From: Psychromonas sp. B3M02
Lineage (GTDB): Bacteria > Pseudomonadota > Gammaproteobacteria > Enterobacterales > Psychromonadaceae
Direction of reading: 5' to 3'
DNA: 60,946 nt
Assembly (NCBI RefSeq): GCF_003318165.1
Contig: NZ_QOCB01000009.1
Coordinates: 1 to 60,946 of the forward strand
The position numbers and the translations under genes are program-made. The notes under the pieces are model-generated. The model was not told where the DNA came from. It saw only the letters and a list, made by a program, of their open reading frames with translations, and did no database searches. Below, in pieces: positions 56,854 through 60,946 of this stretch; within the stretch, counting starts at the first letter, position 1, and each line of letters opens with the position of its first letter.

Positions 56854-58263
56854 ATGACTAACGATACAAATCTAATCGCATCGGACATCGAAGAATATTT
56901 ACGTGTCCATGAAAACAAAGACATGATGCGTTTTATTACCTGTGGTAGCGTAGATGACGGTAAATCAACTCTGATTGGTCGTCTATTATTTGATAGCAAA
57001 ATGATTTTTGAAGATCACATGGCTGCTATTGAAAAAGATTCTAAAAAATTCAATACAACAGATGAATCATTTGACTTAGCGTTATTAGTTGATGGTCTAC
57101 AATCTGAGCGTGAGCAAGGTATTACTATCGATGTTGCTTACCGTTACTTTGCAACAGAGCAACGTAAATTCATCATCGCTGATACACCAGGACATGAGCA
57201 ATACACACGTAACATGGCTACTGGTGCTTCTACATGTGACCTTGCAATCATCCTTATCGATGCGCGTCACGGTGTACAAGTTCAAACACGTCGTCACTCT
57301 TATATCTGTTCTCTTCTAGGTATTAAACATGTGGTTATTGCGATCAATAAAATGGACGCAGTAGGTTACGACCAAGAAGTTTACAAAAAAATTAAAGATG
57401 ATTACCGTGAGTTCGCTCAACAGCTAAACATTGCAGATATTCGTTTTGTACCTATCTCTGCACTAAAAGGCGATAACGTTGTAAACCAAAGCGAAAACAT
57501 GACTTGGTATCCAGGTTCTCCGTTATTACGCCTATTGAACACAGTTCAAATCAGCAGTGATGAAAATGAACAGTTCCGTTTAGGTGTGCAATACGTTAAC
57601 CGTCCAAACTTAGATTTCCGTGGTTTTGCAGGTACGATTGCATCTGGTGAAATCCGTGTGGGTGATACGATTGAAGCATTACCTTCTGGTAAACAAAGTA
57701 AAGTTAAAGAGATCGTTACATTTGACGGTAACTTAGAAGTGGCATACCAAGGTATGGCAGTAACGCTAACACTTGAAGATGAAATCGATATCAGCCGTGG
57801 TGATATGATTGTTCGTCCACATGAAAAACCACAGTCAACTAAGAACTTTGAAGCTGACGTAGTTTGGATGGATGAAAATGCATTACACGTTGACCGTGAA
57901 TACATTGTTAAAGTAGGCAGTAACTCTACAGTAGGTACTGTGACTTCTGTTAACTACCAAACAGATGTAAACACTATCGAGCAAAAACCTGCTTCTAAAC
58001 TAGGTCTAAACGAGATCGGTAGCTGTAATTTTGAAGTGGCTAAAGAAGTACAATTTGATGCTTACTCATCAAACCGTGCTACTGGTGCTTTCATCATTAT
58101 TGACCGTTTGTCTAATGCCACAGTTGGTGCTGGTATGATTAAACAGGCCATTGAAGCTAAAGCTGCGCCAAAAACAGCTTACAGTGACTTTGAAGTTGAA
58201 TTCAATGCACTAGTACGTAAGCATTTCCCACATTGGGAAGCAAAAGATATCCTGAAAGGGTAA
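56854..58263 (+). CDS. cysN: Sulfate adenylyltransferase subunit 1
   Basis: A 469-residue EF-Tu-like GTPase that drives APS synthesis by CysD. GSVDDGKS is the P-loop at about 31-38, DTPGHEQ is G3 and NKMD is G4, followed by two beta-barrel domains. It lacks a C-terminal APS kinase domain, and cysC is a separate gene downstream. A hairpin (58273-58307) lies between it and the permease. Confidence 0.98.
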   Translation: MTNDTNLIASDIEEYLRVHENKDMMRFITCGSVDDGKSTLIGRLLFDSKMIFEDHMAAIEKDSKKFNTTDESFDLALLVDGLQSEREQGITIDVAYRYFATEQRKFIIADTPGHEQYTRNMATGASTCDLAIILIDARHGVQVQTRRHSYICSLLGIKHVVIAINKMDAVGYDQEVYKKIKDDYREFAQQLNIADIRFVPISALKGDNVVNQSENMTWYPGSPLLRLLNTVQISSDENEQFRLGVQYVNRPNLDFRGFAGTIASGEIRVGDTIEALPSGKQSKVKEIVTFDGNLEVAYQGMAVTLTLEDEIDISRGDMIVRPHEKPQSTKNFEADVVWMDENALHVDREYIVKVGSNSTVGTVTSVNYQTDVNTIEQKPASKLGLNEIGSCNFEVAKEVQFDAYSSNRATGAFIIIDRLSNATVGAGMIKQAIEAKAAPKTAYSDFEVEFNALVRKHFPHWEAKDILKG

Positions 58264-58272
58264 TTCTAAAAA

Positions 58273-58307
58273 GTGATCAGTTGTCAGTGTTATTGACTTC
58301 TGATCAC
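58273..58307 (+). other. Intra-operon stem-loop after cysN
   Basis: GTGATCAG and CTGATCAC arms, an inner T-T/T-T bulge, then GTCA/TGAC around a 7-base loop. No T run follows. It could stabilise or separate the cysDN message from the permease-cysC part. Confidence 0.5.
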
Positions 58308-58327
58308 GCTTCATTGATGGCGCATTC

Positions 58328-60064
58328 ATGACATTCCAATCCTATTTTGTACTTGCCGTTTTCATCCTAACCATCATTGGTTTAATTAAATTCCAACAAC
58401 GTCCAAGCCAAGTATTTGGCGTTGCATTATTAACTCTGTTTTCAACGCAAATGGTCACTACAGACCAAGTTATTCTTAGCCTGTCAAATCAAGGCTTATT
58501 AACCCTTATTATATTAATGCTGTGCTCCATAGCATTAGAAAAAACCCGATTGTTGCGCTTAGTGGCAATGAAAGTGATTCAACCTAATTACAGTGCGACT
58601 TGGTTAAGGTTGTTTGGATTAACTGTACTGTCATCGGCGTTTTTAAATAATACGGCGGTTGTTTCAACCATGCTTGGGCCAATACGAAATAACCCCAACC
58701 ACTCTGCTAGTAAGTTATTAATTCCTTTATCATATGCGGCTATTTTAGGCGGCACATTAACACTCGTGGGGACATCAACCAACTTAATCGTCAACAGTTT
58801 AGTACTTGATGCAAACCTGCCATCCTTAGGCTTTTTTGATTTTACCCTAGTAGGTATCTGCGTAGTGGCAGCCTGTGGTGTAGCATTATATTTTTGTCGT
58901 TCACTATTACCTGATCGTAAAATACAAGGTGATACCGCCCAAGAGTATTTTATAGAAGCTAAGGTTAAACCTGAATCTAGTTTGGTCGGTAAAAGTATCG
59001 ATGAAAATGGTTTACGTCACCTGCAATCACTATTCTTAGTGGAGATTATGCGTGGTGATTTACAGTTAACCGCGATTAACCCTAATCAAGTGATTCAAGC
59101 CAATGACAAATTAATCTTCAGTGGCGATATCTCTAAAGTAAGCCAACTTCGCCTATTTGATGGGTTATCTATCTTTGCTGAAAGCAGCGGTTTACCTTTA
59201 GGTAATCTGCGTGAAGTTGTGGTTCGCTCTGAAAGTATTTTAAATGGTAAATCATTAAAGTCTGTTGGTTTCCGCTCTTTGTTTGATGCCGCTGTGGTAG
59301 CCATTAAACGCGATGGTGAAAAGGTCTCTGGTAAAATAGGTAAGCTTAAAATTAAACCTGGCGATTTTTTAGTGTTAGCAGTCGGTGAAGACTTTAAATC
59401 ACGTCGTAATATTCGTAAAAACTTTATCCTATTATCCGATGTTGAATTAGATTCACGTTTATCAGGTAAAAAAGAGTTACTAGCTATTGCTGGTTTCTTT
59501 GTTGCCATTGGCTTAGCTGCGCTTGGCGTTATTCCGTTATTTAAAGCGGTATTACTGTTACTCGGTGTTTTATTATTGAGCGGCTGTGTGACGAGTAGTG
59601 AGTTGTTAAGACGTTTTCCAACTGATATTTGGGTGATCATCTCCTCCGCTATTGTATTGTCCTATGCTCTACAAAATAGTGGTGTGATTGATAACTTTAA
59701 CCAGTTGATGAGTGCCAGTACACACCTATTCAGCCCATTGTTTGCCTTGGTTGCAATATTTGCGATCACCTTATTATTAACTGAATTGGTTACCAATAAT
59801 GCGGCGGCGGCTTTGATTTTTCCCATTGCCTATGGCTTAGCCTTGAGTATTGATGCTAATCCGACTGCGTTTATTATGGCGGTTGCTTTTGGGGCCAGTG
59901 CCAGCTTTATTAGCCCGTATGGTTATCAAACTAATTTAATGGTGTTTAATGCAGGTCAATACAAACTCAATGATTTTATTAAAATCGGCATCCCTGTTAG
60001 TTTGGTGTATAGCGTAACCTGCATCATAGCTATTGTTAGCGTATTTGGTTTAACAGCCGCTTAA
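58328..60064 (+). CDS. SLC13 family permease with two RCK_C domains, probable sulfate importer
   Basis: A 578-residue transporter. Two sets of membrane helices (about 1-195 and 385-575) flank a cytosolic insert with two TrkA-C (RCK_C) domains at about 205-285 and 290-370. FLNNTAVVSTMLGPI and LVTNNAAAALIFPIAY are the paired anion/Na+ signature hairpins of the DASS/SLC13 family. Its place between cysN and cysC makes sulfate the most likely substrate. No CysPTWA transporter genes are seen in the window. Confidence 0.9.
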   Translation: MTFQSYFVLAVFILTIIGLIKFQQRPSQVFGVALLTLFSTQMVTTDQVILSLSNQGLLTLIILMLCSIALEKTRLLRLVAMKVIQPNYSATWLRLFGLTVLSSAFLNNTAVVSTMLGPIRNNPNHSASKLLIPLSYAAILGGTLTLVGTSTNLIVNSLVLDANLPSLGFFDFTLVGICVVAACGVALYFCRSLLPDRKIQGDTAQEYFIEAKVKPESSLVGKSIDENGLRHLQSLFLVEIMRGDLQLTAINPNQVIQANDKLIFSGDISKVSQLRLFDGLSIFAESSGLPLGNLREVVVRSESILNGKSLKSVGFRSLFDAAVVAIKRDGEKVSGKIGKLKIKPGDFLVLAVGEDFKSRRNIRKNFILLSDVELDSRLSGKKELLAIAGFFVAIGLAALGVIPLFKAVLLLLGVLLLSGCVTSSELLRRFPTDIWVIISSAIVLSYALQNSGVIDNFNQLMSASTHLFSPLFALVAIFAITLLLTELVTNNAAAALIFPIAYGLALSIDANPTAFIMAVAFGASASFISPYGYQTNLMVFNAGQYKLNDFIKIGIPVSLVYSVTCIIAIVSVFGLTAA

Positions 60065-60141
60065 CCGTTTATTATTTATGTTTTCCAGCGTTTATTAATT
60101 AACTATAAGACTGGATATAAGCACTTTAAGAGAGAATTATT

Positions 60142-60774
60142 ATGACAAATCCTTATATTGAAAAAGAAGTTGATGGCGAGAAATCATCAGATGTTGTTTG
60201 GCATCAAGCCAGTGTTTCTCACCAAGACCACTGTCAATTAAACGGACACAAAGCCGCTGTATTATGGTTCACTGGTTTAAGTGGTTCAGGTAAATCAACG
60301 GTAGCAAATGCCGTTGATCTCATGTTATTTCAACATCAAGCTAAAACCTACGTACTTGATGGGGATAATGTGCGCCATGGTTTAAACGGCGATTTAGGTT
60401 TCTCGGACAAAGATCGTATTGAAAATATTCGTCGTGTAGGGGAAGTTTCTAAGTTATTTGCTGATGCAGGCTTATTAGTATCAACTGCTTTTATCTCTCC
60501 TTTTGTTGCTGATCGTGAAATGGTTCGTTCACAATTACCAGAAGGGCAGTTTATCGAAGTATTTATCGATACTCCTTTAGCGGTTTGTGAATCTCGCGAT
60601 CCAAAAGGTTTATACAAAAAAGCACGTGCAGGTGAGATTAAAAACTTTACAGGTATCGACAGTGCATATGAGAAACCAGTTAATCCTGAAATTCATGTAC
60701 AAACTGATAAAAAGTCTATTGAAGCATGTGCGCAACAGGTTATTGATTACTTGAAAGAAAATAAATACCTATAA
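60142..60774 (+). CDS. cysC: Adenylylsulfate kinase
   Basis: A 210-residue APS kinase making [20 protein letters not shown] is the P-loop near 50, [17 protein letters not shown] binds APS, and ISPF holds the conserved active-site serine. Length is close to E. coli CysC (201). Last gene of the sulfate activation operon; AGAGAG ribosome binding site. No terminator with a T run follows within the window. Confidence 0.98.
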   Translation: MTNPYIEKEVDGEKSSDVVWHQASVSHQDHCQLNGHKAAVLWFTGLSGSGKSTVANAVDLMLFQHQAKTYVLDGDNVRHGLNGDLGFSDKDRIENIRRVGEVSKLFADAGLLVSTAFISPFVADREMVRSQLPEGQFIEVFIDTPLAVCESRDPKGLYKKARAGEIKNFTGIDSAYEKPVNPEIHVQTDKKSIEACAQQVIDYLKENKYL

Positions 60775-60796
60775 TCGACTTTCATTAAGTATCGGG

Positions 60797-60830
60797 TTAT
60801 ACCAATCATAGTAAGTAACTGATCTATTTT
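60797..60830. repeat. ATACCAATC-type intergenic repeat, partial
   Basis: TTATACCAATCATAGTAAG followed by TAACTGATCTATTTT. It shares TTATACCA, AACTGAT and spacing with the left half of the element at 55605-55672. The window may cut off part of it. Confidence 0.4.
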
Positions 60831-60946
60831 ACTTGTTAAAACAACTTATTTTTTCGTTGTAAGTTTCGTAAAGGGAACAACCATTTACATCAACTTACGC
60901 CTCAAACTAAACCATTTTTCCGGCGCAAAATTTACATCAGTTATTT

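Noticed and set aside
59095-59640. 181-residue minus-strand frame under the SLC13 permease
   Set aside because: Low-complexity Ser/Asn/Lys product typical of antisense translation; the plus strand is a clear transporter.

Overview
The window is about 61 kb of AT-rich chromosomal DNA from a gammaproteobacterium. Gene content and order point to a marine, cold-adapted relative of Psychromonas, Vibrio or Shewanella: DUF2062-comEC-msbA-lpxK-ycaR-kdsB, hemA-prfA-prmC-sirB2-sirB1-kdsA, ygdD-rlmM, and cysD-cysN-SLC13 permease-cysC. The genus is an inference from gene neighbourhoods and base composition; no rRNA gene is present to test it. I see no insertion sequence, phage gene, CRISPR array, tRNA or rRNA gene. 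The DNA reads as stable core chromosome with a few accessory patches.

Layout. 0-6 kb is accessory: a HAD hydrolase and a TetR regulator that share an operator, a medium-chain reductase divergent from a LysR regulator, a membrane HExxH protein and a NorM-type MATE exporter. 6-12 kb holds the Pat-type protein acetyltransferase and aminopeptidase N. 12-23 kb holds an outer-membrane protein, DUF2062, ComEC and the lipid A/KDO group msbA-lpxK-ycaR-kdsB. That group runs directly into a lipoprotein, a DUF350 membrane protein and a membrane-anchored spermidine-synthase-like protein. 23-30 kb holds an OlsF-like double acyltransferase, a SulP transporter, a small basic ORF on the minus strand (26789-26914), pfkA, a YecA/YgfB-like protein and a pseudouridine synthase. 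30-39 kb holds xthA, bamE, the hemA-to-kdsA run and ygdD-rlmM. 39-47 kb holds a VanZ fusion protein, alaA, metR, moeA, aroG, an isolated cobyric acid synthase and a solitary beta-barrel protein. 47-54 kb holds pdxH, epmC, a low-molecular-weight phosphatase, a thioesterase, a PilZ protein, an Sfp-type phosphopantetheinyl transferase, tmaR, a PIN-PhoH protein, a SpoU methyltransferase and DUF2750. 54-61 kb holds a site-2-protease-like protein and the sulfate activation operon.

Working together. KdsA, KdsB, LpxK and MsbA make, attach and export KDO-lipid A, and BamE serves the outer membrane. CysD, CysN and CysC turn sulfate into PAPS, with the SLC13 permease as the likely importer. PrmC modifies the release factor encoded directly before it.

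The signals most worth following are: the lipoprotein/DUF350/aminopropyltransferase-like trio behind kdsB; an unlisted small ORF with a very strong ribosome binding site; a VanZ protein with a carbohydrate-binding-like tail; a TetR operator present in two copies; and perfect stem-loops, mostly lacking a U-tract, at four of eight convergent gene junctions.
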